Of a stretch of 64,000 nucleotides of DNA, positions 1 to 10,171 are shown in pieces. Both the position numbers and the translations under genes were made by a program. The stretch is from the NCBI GenBank assembly GCA_025642065.1, contig JAODUP010000488.1, forward strand, positions 1 through 64,000. The letters are read 5' to 3'. Within the stretch, counting starts at the first letter, position 1, and each line of letters starts with the position of its first letter. The DNA comes from Paralvinella palmiformis. Its lineage: Eukaryota; Annelida; Polychaeta; Terebellida; Alvinellidae. Below the pieces are notes generated by a model. It was not told the origin of the DNA and ran no database searches. It worked only from the letters and a program-made list of their open reading frames with translations.

Positions 1-1447
1 GTGAAATGTGAATTTTAAAAATCCCCCCATCTCCCACAAGAGCCAAGATTGTTTCTTGACATAACTTCTGACAATGAACCATGTGAATTTAATGATAAAA
101 TCCCCCCATCTCCCATAAAGAAAAGATTGTTTCTTGACATAACTTCTGAAGTGAACCACCGTGAATTAGTGACACAATCCCCCCATCTCCCAAAAAGAAC
201 AAGATTGTTTCTTGACATAACTTCTGACAGTGAACCACCGTGAATTTGTGACACAATCCCCCATCTCCCATCAAGAGCCAAGATTGTTTCTTGACATAAC
301 TTCTGACAGTGAACCATCGTCAATTTAATGACACAATCCCCCAATCTCCCATAAAGAACCAAGATTGTTTCTTGACATAACTTCTGACAGTGAACCACCG
401 TGAAGTTAGTGACACAATCCCCCCCATCTCCCAAAAAGAATCAAGATTATTTCTTGACATAACTTCTGACAATGAACCACCGTGAATTTAGTGACACAAT
501 CCCCCCATCTCCCATCAAGAGCCAAGATTGTTTCTTGACATAACTTCTGACAGTGAACCACCGTGAATTTAATGACACAATCCCACCATCTTCCATAAAG
601 AGCCAAGATTTTCTTAACATAACTTCTGACAATGTATCATCGTGAATTTAGTGACACAATCCCCCATCTCCCATAAAGAGCCAAGATTGTTTCTTGACAT
701 AACTTCTGACAGTGTACCATCGTCAATTTAGTGACACAATCCCCCCCATCTCCCAAAAAGAATCAAGATTATTTCTTGACATAACTTCTGACAATGAACC
801 ACCGTGAATTTAGTGACACAGTCCCCCCATCTTCCATAAAGAGCCAAGATTGTTTCTTGACATAACTTCTGACAGTGTACCATCGTGAATTTAGTGACAC
901 AATCCCACCATCTCCCATAAAGAGCCAAGATTGTTTCTTGACATAACTTCTGACAGTGTATCATCGTGAATTTAGTGACACATTCCCCACATCTCCAAAA
1001 AAGAGCAAAGACTGTGTCTTGACATAACTTCTGACAGTGTATCATCGTGAATTTAGTGACACAATCCCCCCATCTCCCATAAAGAGCCAAGATTGTTTCT
1101 TGACATAACTTCTGACAGTGAACCATCATGAATTTAGTGACACAAACCCCCATCTCCCATAAAGAGCCAAGATTATTTCTTGACATAATTTCTGACGTGT
1201 ATCATCGTGAATTGTTTGACACAATCCCCCATCTCCCATAAAGAGCCAAGATTGTTTCTTCTAATAACTTCTGACAGTGAACCACCGTGAATTTAGTGAC
1301 ACAATCCCCCCATCTCCCATAAAGAGCCAAGATTGTTTCTTGACATAACTTCTGACAGTGTATCATCGTGAATTTAGTGACACAATCCCCCCATCTCCCA
1401 TAAAGAGCCAAGATTGTTTCTTGACATAACTTCTGACAGTGTATCAT
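1..1447. repeat. Tandem satellite, unit about 80 bp, about 18 copies
   Basis: A unit of about 78-81 bp repeats head to tail from the left edge. Anchor words recur in each unit: TTTCTTGACATAACTTCTGA, then a GTGAACCACCGTGAATTT-like segment, then a C-run followed by ATCTCCCATAAAGAGCC. Copies differ by point changes and 1-2 nt indels, mostly in the length of the C-run. The array is cut by the window edge, so its full size is unknown. Reading frames stay open through several units on the minus strand, but the period is not a stable multiple of three and the frames switch. I regard those frames as non-coding. Confidence 0.95.
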
Positions 1448-1751
1448 CGTGTGTCAGTTTTGATAACTGAAGTCATTTTTATCATGTTTCTTTTAGCTAT
1501 TTTATTCAATGTTAGAATAGAATAACAATTTTCTTCAAATACTGGATTCTATAAATAATTGTCTTTTACAGAAATATTGAGATTCATTATTTTTCATTAT
1601 TATTCTACAGATAGTTATATGGAGATAGGAATTGATTATTTGGAAATGTTTATAACATGATAAGTACATACGCATTTGTATATAAATGAATATTAAACTT
1701 ATTACTGTCCAGTACTTGGTGATTACTGGTAAATTTAAGTCACACCCACAC

Positions 1752-1752
<1 letters not shown>

Positions 1753-1797
<45 letters not shown>
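1753..1797. repeat. (TA)n microsatellite
   Basis: About 22 uninterrupted TA units, flanked by short CA-rich stretches. Confidence 0.97.
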
Positions 1798-1800
<3 letters not shown>

Positions 1801-1861
1801 TACACACACACATAATAATAATTTGAAATGGGAAAGATTACTGTTGCAGTTTTGTATTTGT

Positions 1862-2215
1862 ATGCATATGTGTTATATAATTATCATTTCAGTGAATACA
1901 TTCAGCACAGAGAACTATACACGTCAGAGTCTTTGCAGTGGGAAAACCAGAAAACTAAGCAGTAATCCCCAGTATTACAGTCAGTTTTGTCTGGTTGATA
2001 TCCCATGTAGTAAACAGCTTCTACCTGGTAATACTAATAGTACAGTTGAGATGATACTTCATTACAGCTGGAAATTCACTTTACATATTATAGTTTTAAA
2101 AAGTGGTCACAAGACAACAATATTTACATTTAATTACATTCCTTACATTACCCACGTTATTCATCTCAAGAAGCCACTGAGATTTAACGACAATACAACT
2201 TTTAGAATCTTCTAA
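1862..2215 (+). CDS. Weak hypothetical ORF, 117 aa
   Basis: An open frame starting at ATG 1862 begins with a hydrophobic run (YIIIISV), followed by a polar region with several cysteines and two N-linked-type sequons. The start could act as a signal peptide, which would suit a small secreted protein or the first exon of one. I recognise no family. It lies between a satellite array and AT-rich DNA, has no visible partner gene and may be a chance ORF. Confidence 0.15.
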   Translation: MHMCYIIIISVNTFSTENYTRQSLCSGKTRKLSSNPQYYSQFCLVDIPCSKQLLPGNTNSTVEMILHYSWKFTLHIIVLKSGHKTTIFTFNYIPYITHVIHLKKPLRFNDNTTFRIF

Positions 2216-2639
2216 ACACCGGTAGTCTAAAGACATGAACTAATCACGTGATCAAAGAAGGTAAGTAAATAGGAAGAAATAATTATATTAATAAATCGTT
2301 GTTTAGATTTTGTCCAAAACAAATTTAAAAATAAAATTATATTTATAAATGGAAAGGATCAGATAGATTATATTTGATAATTTGTTCTACTATTTCTTTT
2401 GTGGATTATCTTTAATACTTGACTGTGAAAGATTTCAGCTTATTATTAATAGTAGTAGTATTATTAATATTTCCCAAATTCGTACAGTTTTTTATCTCTT
2501 CGTTTCTTTCATATTTTCCTTAACTTCCATGGCTTCCACCTTCTAGCTCAAATATCACAACTGAATTAGGTTCCTAACTCTTATTGGATAATTTCTTGAA
2601 CTTTTCATTAAATACATTTTTATACTCAAACCACACGTC
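2216..2639. other. AT-rich intergenic DNA
   Basis: I see no gene or clear repeat here. It lies downstream of the minus-strand TRP-like gene and would hold its 3' UTR. No AATAAA signal close to the stop stands out on the minus strand. Confidence 0.5.
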
Positions 2640-4457
2640 TTACGTATTCCATGTACAACATAAATCATCCCTACACTTCGTATCCTTCTCAGAACGGCTC
2701 ACCCTCATGCAGCCGACCAATCTCTCCAGGTCGATCACATAATATCGCCCACCATCGCACAAAAGGTATTTTTTCTTCATCCTCGAGTAATAAGCGGATA
2801 GGACTGAGGAGCATCTTATTTCTAAAACCATACCCAAGTAGACAGCATATACACCCATCATGATGTGCTGACGTTCCATGAGTGAACCCGCCTTATTCGT
2901 CATGATTGCGATGAGGAAGTTGATCATCAGGATGCCGATGACAAAGACGAATATCACGTGGACTAGAAGTAGGAAGCCACGGTGGATGGTAACGAACTCG
3001 CTCAGATCAACCATGTTTAACATCAACAAAATCGAGGTGTAGATGCTGGAAAGAGGGTCGCGGAACTCTTCAATGCAGCCTTGCTCCGTGTTCGTATTTA
3101 TGAACGCCATGAAAAACGTGCTGAACGGCAATAACATCATCATGTAGAGAACCAGGAAAGCTAACAACTGAGAGATCAGCTGATGGACGACAATCAGTTG
3201 GAATCCAATATACGGCAAGAGGAGGACAAAGGATGTCATCGACAGGTAGACACTAAACACACTGAACAGCTCCAACAGCGACTTCATCGTGTTTGTCCTG
3301 TCATCGTTCTCTGTCAGATACATGACGTACAATGTAATAACAGCACAAGCCATCAGGAACTGGTTGATCCTATATATGATATGGGTTAACCATATGAATC
3401 TTTCTTTTAGACGCCTTTTAGGAATGCAGTGAGATATTCTCGTCAGAGTTCTCACCAGCTCCACGACATCAAACAAGATTATACAGACTGAATGGATGAT
3501 GCCGTAATAGAGTAACAGAGATCTAGTATCAGCCGTAAGATTAACTGCTCGAATGTCGACACAAAACCTGTACGACTGGTTTGTACTTCTAATTGATGGT
3601 TCATCCTCAACAGTTCCACCGTCGTTCAGCGACAGATGATCCATAGCGATGATAATATGGTTGACAGCAAAAGTCAGGCGAACTAAGAACCAGAAAATGA
3701 ACAACGGGATACTGGCTCGAATTTTTGCCTTACACCATTGCTTCACCACATTCCAACACATGAAGTCAGAAAATTCCTCTCGGATGAAGGTCGCTTGCTC
3801 TGCCATTGCAAGAAGTAGAACCGGACACTTGCTGAGACGTTCGGGCGTCTCGTACTCGGTCACGTCGTACCACTTGTATTTATCCAAGCCAACGTTCATT
3901 TCATATTTCAGATAGATGCTTTTCGTCTCCAATATACTTCGTACCATTAACACACATCCTTTACTAGCAGCATATTCAATGGGTCTTAGTTCGTACTCGT
4001 TCTCCATTGACAAGAGAGCCGTTAGAACGTCCAGTGACAGGTACTCGGTTAGTTCTTGGTATACAGATGACATTTCCACTTCGGATTTAGTATTATCCGA
4101 ACTTATATTGATCAGCGTATGAATAATGTTATTGGCACCGGTCTCACAGATCAAAGGATCAGCGCCATTCTCAATTAACAAACTTAGAACATCGACGGCA
4201 CCGTACGAGGCCGCTATCGAAACGGGATAAGTGCAGTAGGTTTTGACATCAGAATACGGTCGAAGCATCTTCGACCTGGCGCTCTCCAAATAGTCGAACC
4301 TGCCATTCAGCAACATGTCTACCTGCTGGCCGTCGCAGGTTTCTAAAATGTCTTGCAGGTTAGCGACATCATTCAGTCGAATGCTATCCATCCAGTCCTG
4401 CCAATCCATGGTAATAATCTGCGGCGATCTATTAACCTTTGACCTGTTTGGTGCCAT
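2640..4457 (-). CDS. TRP-family cation channel-like protein, intronless, 605 aa
   Basis: This frame encodes a probable plasma-membrane cation channel of the TRP superfamily. The N-terminal cytosolic part has recognisable ankyrin repeats at about residues 77-103 (IAASYGAVDVLSLLIENGAD) and 158-178. Hydrophobic segments follow in S1-S6 order: about 239-265, 314-335, 361-381, 393-421, 430-453 and 494-523. A short pore-helix-like stretch lies between the last two (about 467-488, LLMLNMVDLSEF). S6 ends with a TRP/TRPV-like INFLIAIM motif. The selectivity-filter region lacks the GMGD-type motif of TRPV, so the subfamily is open; it could be a divergent TRPV/TRPA-like member. The frame is intact from ATG to stop with no intron, unlike the other gene in this window. 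That suggests a retrocopy origin or an intronless lineage-specific family. The start is the first Met and gives a family-like N-terminus. Confidence 0.8.
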   Translation of the reverse strand: MAPNRSKVNRSPQIITMDWQDWMDSIRLNDVANLQDILETCDGQQVDMLLNGRFDYLESARSKMLRPYSDVKTYCTYPVSIAASYGAVDVLSLLIENGADPLICETGANNIIHTLINISSDNTKSEVEMSSVYQELTEYLSLDVLTALLSMENEYELRPIEYAASKGCVLMVRSILETKSIYLKYEMNVGLDKYKWYDVTEYETPERLSKCPVLLLAMAEQATFIREEFSDFMCWNVVKQWCKAKIRASIPLFIFWFLVRLTFAVNHIIIAMDHLSLNDGGTVEDEPSIRSTNQSYRFCVDIRAVNLTADTRSLLLYYGIIHSVCIILFDVVELVRTLTRISHCIPKRRLKERFIWLTHIIYRINQFLMACAVITLYVMYLTENDDRTNTMKSLLELFSVFSVYLSMTSFVLLLPYIGFQLIVVHQLISQLLAFLVLYMMMLLPFSTFFMAFINTNTEQGCIEEFRDPLSSIYTSILLMLNMVDLSEFVTIHRGFLLLVHVIFVFVIGILMINFLIAIMTNKAGSLMERQHIMMGVYAVYLGMVLEIRCSSVLSAYYSRMKKKYLLCDGGRYYVIDLERLVGCMRVSRSEKDTKCRDDLCCTWNT

Positions 4458-4553
4458 CCTTTATTATCGTCCTTTCTTATCTTTTGTTCCTCTTCAACTA
4501 AATGTTACGCTTTTCGAAGTCAGTGTCAAACGATCACTGACTGTCTAACGGGT

Positions 4554-4556
<3 letters not shown>

Positions 4557-4594
<38 letters not shown>
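4557..4594. repeat. (TA)n microsatellite upstream of the TRP-like gene
   Basis: About 19 TA units lie roughly 100 bp upstream of the minus-strand start codon at 4457, so they sit in the probable promoter or 5' UTR. Confidence 0.95.
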
Positions 4595-4596
<2 letters not shown>

Positions 4597-5009
4597 ATGA
4601 CATCCAAAAACTTATACATTCACCTACTCACGGATATTCACAACATTAACACACGTCATTACATAATGTATGGAACAAAGTGTTTTTTCTTTCTTTCAAT
4701 TCTGGATATGATTCCCGGGTGACAGTTGATATTGTCCAGAATCGATTGTCCCTCTGGGGAGTAACAGTATAGTACATCAGTGTCTATAATGCCTTTAGTA
4801 ACGGAACGCCCATGTTAATTGACATATTGTGTCAGACAGCATAAAATGTCGCGTACACAATATGTACAAAGAATTATAATACAGTCAAATACTCGACATA
4901 CATTTAAGCTCCTACTGTCACATAACAAATGAAGAATGGAAAAACCAAATACAGCGATTCTATAAACAGACTATTCATCTACAGCGAAGTCTCGTGTAAC
5001 CGGCCATTG

Positions 5010-5041
<32 letters not shown>

Positions 5042-5720
5042 AAGAAGAAATTAATACTTATTTATTTATTACATATTTATTTGTTTAAGTAAATTCCTTG
5101 GCAAGTTTCAGTCTTCTGGAGATTTGGGATTCCCATGAGTTATCTACTTCTGAAAGTGAAAGTGAGTTGCTTTGTTTTTCCCACGATCTGCTTATGTCAT
5201 GGTCTTTTTTTCAAAAGTAGCAAAAGTAGCAAATGGCCACATCAAAGATAGATCAGATTTAGCTGCTTGATGGAGATATATGTTGGTTTTGTGTCTTCTC
5301 AATGTTAGTCTCCTGTAATAGTTATCTGATGGCCATTATAAAGAGAGTTTACTGTATTATATCCATTAGTTGTCCTTTACATCAACTTGTTGTTTATGTA
5401 TAATACCCAATAATATTATCATATTGTCACTTACATATCGTGTTGTATCACGTGAATCCTAATGGACTCTATTATTGGCTGTTTATTCCGCATCGGAATG
5501 TGATTACATGTGCTGATTATAATAGTTCCATTATTGATGTTTCCATGCAGCAAACCTAAATACGAATTAAGAGTTGTTCTATATGATCAAAAGGCTCCCA
5601 TTCCGCCCATATTTCGATGTAATTACCACCATACAGGGGTGTAGGGGCAAGGAGATATAAGGAGCAGGGCTGTTGGGTATGAGATGAAACAATTATGGTT
5701 GAATTTTAATGACTCAAGCA

Positions 5721-5723
<3 letters not shown>

Positions 5724-5765
<42 letters not shown>
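5724..5765. repeat. (TA)n microsatellite
   Basis: About 21 TA units immediately left of the 15-bp tandem repeat. Confidence 0.95.
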
Positions 5766-5770
<5 letters not shown>

Positions 5771-5774
5771 GTAT

Positions 5775-5842
5775 CCAGACAGAATCTCACAGGACAAAAT
5801 CTACCCGGACATAATCCCACAGTACAAAATACCACAGGACAT
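5775..5842. repeat. 15-bp tandem repeat, about 4.5 copies
   Basis: The unit resembles GACAAAATCCCACAG, with variants such as GACATAAT and TACAAAAT. The period of 15 keeps the frame, so the plus strand reads as a pentapeptide-like pattern (QNLTG, QNLPG, HNPTV, QNTTG). TA arrays lie on both sides. There is no sign that it is translated. Confidence 0.75.
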
Positions 5843-5888
5843 AATGATTATCTTTATGTATTACCGGGTAAATTAATGAAATCACATG

Positions 5889-5891
<3 letters not shown>

Positions 5892-5940
<49 letters not shown>

Positions 5941-5941
5941 G
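5892..5941. repeat. (TA)n microsatellite
   Basis: About 23 TA units, broken once near the right end. Confidence 0.95.
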
Positions 5942-6247
5942 TGCAACACGGTTATAACGAACATGGTATAAATACACGAATATAACGAATGATCTCTTAT
6001 GTATGGATTTTCCCTGTTTTTTCCATTATTATCGTGTATACATATTATGAACAATGGAAAATGATTATACAGTTATATCGAATATATGACCAACAGAAAA
6101 TCGTCCAATTGTTGACGAATACGTCCATCTCGTTAATAGGAAGAAGCAATGACGTAGTCGTGTAAACCGTCAGTTTCAAAATATTCAGGTCATTATGGTA
6201 GTATTATATAATATATCTACACATTTATATAATGTCGCCGAGTACCA

Positions 6248-6575
6248 AGACTGTTTGTTTTGTTGTTGCGGGAGAATCCCCAGGCTGTCGCTTATTCACC
6301 ACAGCCTCTATGTTGGAGTGGTCGAGAATCCCCCTCCCCCACCTCTCACATGGGAGCAGTACGGAAAGATGGAGCCGAAATACCCTGAGGGTGGTCACTG
6401 TCAAAACGCCTCCATTTATTTTAAATAATTCAGTGGAGACGGCAACGCCATTTAACGTGATCATCCACCCAAGATGTTGTGAGCCGAAAAAGTTTCGATC
6501 TGTTGTGGGGTTCGAACCTGTGACCGTTGGCACCAACTGCCGGGTGCTTAACCGCTAGGCCACCGGGGCTCACTT
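6248..6575 (-). mobile_element. tRNA-derived SINE, family 1
   Basis: On the minus strand the element starts with a tRNA-like head. An A-box-like GGTGGCCTAGCGGTTAAG (6549-6566) and a B-box-like GGTTCGAACCC (6507-6518) are spaced as in a tRNA promoter. It continues through a body shared with copies at 35757-35937 and 36494-36856 and ends near TGTTGTTGCGGGAGAATCCC in plus-strand reading. The shared body and the internal Pol III boxes support a SINE. No cloverleaf acceptor stem is evident, so this is not a functional tRNA. Confidence 0.8.
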
Positions 6576-6577
6576 GC

Positions 6578-6645
6578 TTGCTTGTAGTTCGGGGAGTATC
6601 CCCAGGCTGTCGCTTGTTTGGCACAGCCTTAATAGCTCACTGGTG
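6578..6645 (-). mobile_element. SINE family 1 fragment
   Basis: A second, truncated copy of the SINE tail lies directly after the first. It shares the GTTCGGGGAGTATCCCCAGG and CTGTCGCTTG segments. Only the tail end is present. Confidence 0.65.
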
Positions 6646-6937
6646 CGAGAAATTTCTTTTATATGGTGTGTGCCCGAGCCCAACGGCGTACTTCTTCAAT
6701 GTAAATCAATTGGTGAAATACTGTGGGTACTACATCAGTGACTGAAATAGTAAAACATAATATCATCTGTATTTAAGTAAACATTGGTGTTTGTAGAAGT
6801 GTGATTTACTCTCAGCGTGTGTAAGCCGATGAATGAATTGAGTTTATTTCATCACCGAGTCGACTACAATAAGCCAAACCAGATTTTGAAATAGTTCTTC
6901 GTATATCATTTTTGAAGTAAACTTAGTTTTAACCTCT

Positions 6938-6940
<3 letters not shown>

Positions 6941-6980
<40 letters not shown>
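6941..6980. repeat. (TA)n microsatellite
   Basis: About 20 TA units. Confidence 0.95.
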
Positions 6981-6986
<6 letters not shown>

Positions 6987-7238
6987 GTTTAAAAGTTGTT
7001 AACCAGTAATGTACTGTTGTTGCTATTAATATCACAGTCAATGTTACTTTCATTGGTGCCTGGACTATAGAAGTGGTGCATTTGAAACGAATCCAACACC
7101 AAAATTTCATCCCTGTCTATTATCACACAACTCAAATGAGTAAACAGCTAGAGGTCAACCATCAGACAAACCAGGTCATTGTTTACTGAACTTTATGGTT
7201 GAAAGGCAATGTGTAATGTAAAGAGATAAATGGTGTGT

Positions 7239-9479
7239 CTGTGTCTGTCTGATCATTTCCTTGTTGACATTAATGTATCTTTACAGAAACAATCTGTTTC
7301 AGCTAAAGTTATTTCATATAGAAGATATAAGTCAATTGACAAGGGGGCTTTTCTTGCTGATCTGCGAGTCTCTTCTCTGGTATTGGATCCACCGGATGAT
7401 GTGGATCATCTGGTGGATCTCTATGATAGTACATTGAGAGACATTGTAGATCAACATGCACCTTTAAGGACAAAGGAAATGCCAAGCAGACCAATGCTTC
7501 CATGGTATAATAAGAACATACAGGCTGCAAAGAGACACAGAAGGTATTGTGAGCGGCTGTGGATCAGGACCAGTTTGTGTGTTCATTTTGAAATGTTCAA
7601 GGTCAGTAAAATTCTTGTTAAAAATACCCTTGCCTCTGCTAAATCTGAATATTATAATAAAAAGATCAAAGCATCCAAGGGAAATCAAAGGACTATTTTC
7701 AGTGTTGTGAATAAAGTATTACATAAAAGTCAAACTGTCCTCCCAAATAATATCAACTCAGATAAAGATATAGCCTATTGTTTTAATAACTTCTTCTGTC
7801 AAAAAATATTAAATATACATAGTGGGTTCCAGTCCAGCACCTTATCACAGGGTAAGCCATTGGTAGAAGAGTCCTGCATATCCATGATGGATACATTTGA
7901 GCCTTTTACAGAGACTGATATCAGACAGTTGCTGAGAAAGTCATCTAATGCTTTCTGTGCAGTTGACCCTATGCCTACATGGCTTGTGAAAGATTGTCTG
8001 GATGTTCTGATAAACCCAATTACAAATATAGTTAACAAATCATTATCTCTGGGTGTTTTCCCAAGATCCATGAAATCTGCCCTTGTAAAACCATTAATAA
8101 AAAACCACACTCTGGACTGTAATATTCTAAACAATTATAGACCTGTTTCAAATCTTACATTTTTATCTAAAGTTATAGAAAAGGCAGTTGCTTTCCATCT
8201 AAACAAATATTTAATCAATAATAACCTTAATGAATCACTACAGTCTGTCTATAAAAGTGGTCACAGCACTGAAACAGCCTTGGTTCGAGTGAAAAATGAT
8301 ATTATGATGTCAATTGATCAAGGTAAGCCAATAATACTTGTTCTTCTGGACCTGTCTGCTGCATTTGATACAGTTGACCATAATGTACTTTTCTCTAGGT
8401 TAAAAAACATGTTTGGTCTGTCAGGTAGAGTACTTGAATGGGTTAGATCCTATCTGGAACAACGCTCCCAGAGAGTGTCTGTTCGTGGTATTTTATCTGA
8501 CATTCAGTTTTTGTTATCTGGTGTACCACAGGGTTCAGTTCTTGGTCCTCTGGTTTTCACAATGTATACCTGTCCTCTTGGGATCATTGCGCAGCGATAT
8601 GGGGTTAAATATCACTTGTATGCTGATGACACACAGCTGTATATATCACTGGATCCTGACAATGAGTTAAATTTCTCCTCTTCCTTGAAGAATTTAGAAC
8701 ATTGTATTGCCGATATTCGGCTATGGATGACTCAAAATCTTTTAAAACTAAATGATAATAAAACAAATATTTTATATTTGGCATCACCACATTGTGTTAA
8801 ATCCCTAAAGACACCAGCATTACAGATGGGTGCATCTTCGATTACCCCTAATGGGTCAGTAAAAAATCTAGGGGTTATTTTTGACCAATGTATTAACATG
8901 CATGAACATGTCACATCAGTATGCCGAGCTGCCTACTACCATCTTAAGAACATCCACTGTTTAAAAAGATTCTTGACACAAGAATCACTTGTAACTGTAG
9001 TTCATGCCTTTGTTACATCTCGTATAGACTATTGTAACTCCCTGTTATATGGCATATCTGATTATAACATTAATCGCCTTCAGCGAATTCAGAATAGTGC
9101 AGCTCGCATTGTAACAAATACTAGAAAATATGATCCTATCACCTCAATTCTTCAAAAACTACATTGGCTACCTGTTAGACAGCGCATCCATTTTAAGATT
9201 CTGTTAATAACTTATAAATCTATTAATGATATGGCGCCAGAATACCTGTGTGAACTGGTGTCCATTAGAAAGTTATCCCGAAAACTCAGGTCATCCAGTC
9301 AGATACTATTGCAGGTGCCAGTGTCTCGGCTCAAGTCATATGGTGATTGTGCATTTAGTGTTGCAGCCCCCACTTTGTGGAATAAGTTGCCGGCAAATAT
9401 TAGAAATGCGTTGTCTCTTGGAAATTTTAAGTCTCTTCTAAAAACACACCTATTTAAGGTCGCTTTCACAGATAAATAA
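7239..9479 (+). CDS. Reverse transcriptase ORF of the L2/CR1-type LINE, N-terminally truncated
   Basis: The frame encodes the end of an AP-type endonuclease (SDHFLV, where the SDH motif lies near its C-terminus), a linker and a full reverse transcriptase domain. Visible RT motifs are LLDLSAAFDTVDH (catalytic Asp, about residue 374 counted from ATG 7230), SGVPQGSVLGPL and the active-site YADD at residues 464-467. The C-terminal region has the LHWLPVRQRIHFKILL block common in L2/CR1 elements. The ATG at 7230 lies in flanking target DNA, so the true ORF start was lost and no native start codon exists here. No internal stop is seen up to TAA at 9477-9479. Without most of its endonuclease this copy is not expected to be autonomous. 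Confidence 0.92.
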   Translation: MCLSDHFLVDINVSLQKQSVSAKVISYRRYKSIDKGAFLADLRVSSLVLDPPDDVDHLVDLYDSTLRDIVDQHAPLRTKEMPSRPMLPWYNKNIQAAKRHRRYCERLWIRTSLCVHFEMFKVSKILVKNTLASAKSEYYNKKIKASKGNQRTIFSVVNKVLHKSQTVLPNNINSDKDIAYCFNNFFCQKILNIHSGFQSSTLSQGKPLVEESCISMMDTFEPFTETDIRQLLRKSSNAFCAVDPMPTWLVKDCLDVLINPITNIVNKSLSLGVFPRSMKSALVKPLIKNHTLDCNILNNYRPVSNLTFLSKVIEKAVAFHLNKYLINNNLNESLQSVYKSGHSTETALVRVKNDIMMSIDQGKPIILVLLDLSAAFDTVDHNVLFSRLKNMFGLSGRVLEWVRSYLEQRSQRVSVRGILSDIQFLLSGVPQGSVLGPLVFTMYTCPLGIIAQRYGVKYHLYADDTQLYISLDPDNELNFSSSLKNLEHCIADIRLWMTQNLLKLNDNKTNILYLASPHCVKSLKTPALQMGASSITPNGSVKNLGVIFDQCINMHEHVTSVCRAAYYHLKNIHCLKRFLTQESLVTVVHAFVTSRIDYCNSLLYGISDYNINRLQRIQNSAARIVTNTRKYDPITSILQKLHWLPVRQRIHFKILLITYKSINDMAPEYLCELVSIRKLSRKLRSSSQILLQVPVSRLKSYGDCAFSVAAPTLWNKLPANIRNALSLGNFKSLLKTHLFKVAFTDK

Positions 9480-9616
9480 TTATTATCTTTTAAATCATTA
9501 CAGGGTTTTTACAGACATATTATTTGGGGTATTATTATATTACATATTATTTGTACAGCGCCTTTGAATGGCTCCTGCTAGTAAGGGCGCTTTATTAAAT
9601 ATACATTATTATTATT
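7239..9616 (+). mobile_element. 5'-truncated non-LTR retrotransposon (L2/CR1 type) with target-site duplication
   Basis: The element is bounded by direct repeats AAATGGTGTGT at 7228-7238 and 9617-9627, as expected of target-primed reverse transcription. Its 5' end is cut inside the endonuclease domain. The 3' UTR carries GCGCCTTTGAATGG and GCGCTTTATTAAAT followed by a short ATT-repeat tail, as in L2/CR1-like elements. It landed at the edge of another dispersed repeat whose boundary is a GT run (9628 onward). The clean duplication and uninterrupted frame suggest a fairly recent insertion. Confidence 0.9.
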
Positions 9617-9627
9617 AAATGGTGTGT

Positions 9628-9745
9628 GTGCGTTTTTTAGGGTACATATAAAGAGGCAACAGGCACAGAGCATCAACATATCTAAACATCCTTCGAGACC
9701 TACCTTCATAAATCTAAATATTAATATAACTATACATACATTAAT
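9628..9745 (+). repeat. Dispersed GT-bounded repeat, copy 1 (partial)
   Basis: Sequence beginning after a GT run (GGTACATATAAAGAGGCAAC) recurs at 51342-51583 in the same orientation and at 39154-39393 inverted. This copy matches only about the first 110 bp. The class is unknown. Confidence 0.8.
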
Positions 9746-9919
9746 CGATTCTTCAGGTGACTAAATCCAAAGTGGCGACCTTTCTTGCTAAGACATGTGT
9801 AATCAGGCTAATATTATGGTATACATTTATTTGATATACAAATTGATAAACTTGAGTATAAACTTGTTTGTCAAATAGTAATGTGAAAGTAATGCTCAAA
9901 ATTCGCCACGTGGCCAGCT

Positions 9920-10005
9920 TGATTTATCTGGGGAAAGCGGTAAGTTATTTAGTCGTCTGTGCCTCGTGCTACCTTCGTGGTTCGATTCCCACACCAGGCT
10001 GAATC
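9920..10005 (+). mobile_element. tRNA-like SINE head or fragment
   Basis: A B-box-like GGTTCGATTCC (near 9980-9990) lies downstream of an A-box-like GGGGAAAGCGGTAAG (near 9938). The arms do not pair as a full tRNA, so a SINE relic is the better reading. Confidence 0.4.
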
Positions 10006-10171
10006 ATTTTGTCTATTTGTGTTTCATTCTCTATTTAAACTTGTACATCTTTTCAGATTAGTAAATTTCTTATTAGTTCAGATACCTGCATAATGTTGAC
10101 AACGTGAAAAGTTTTTCTTTATTTAAAAATATGTTAGAGATAGAGAAATACTTTCAAAATGCGGATAAATT

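Larger units (their letters stand above)
4595..6240. other. Intergenic DNA without a recognised gene
   Basis: AT-rich sequence containing a GT microsatellite (5013-5041), two TA arrays (5724-5765 and 5892-5941) and a short 15-bp tandem repeat between them. I see no supported coding region. Confidence 0.6.

Noticed and set aside
15..1447. Several minus-strand frames of 60-150 codons with repeated HCQKLCQETIL-like segments
   Set aside because: They are translations of the 80-bp satellite. Frames shift between units and no start context or flanking gene structure exists.
1..1447. Possible CRISPR-like array
   Set aside because: There are no unique spacers. The whole 80-bp unit repeats, and the genome is eukaryotic.
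1535..1813. ORFs with (IY)n runs, here and at other TA arrays
   Set aside because: TA microsatellites encode Ile-Tyr in every frame, so the frames are artefacts.
7230..7238. Native start codon of the LINE ORF
   Set aside because: The ATG lies in the left target-site duplication, so it belongs to the flanking DNA.
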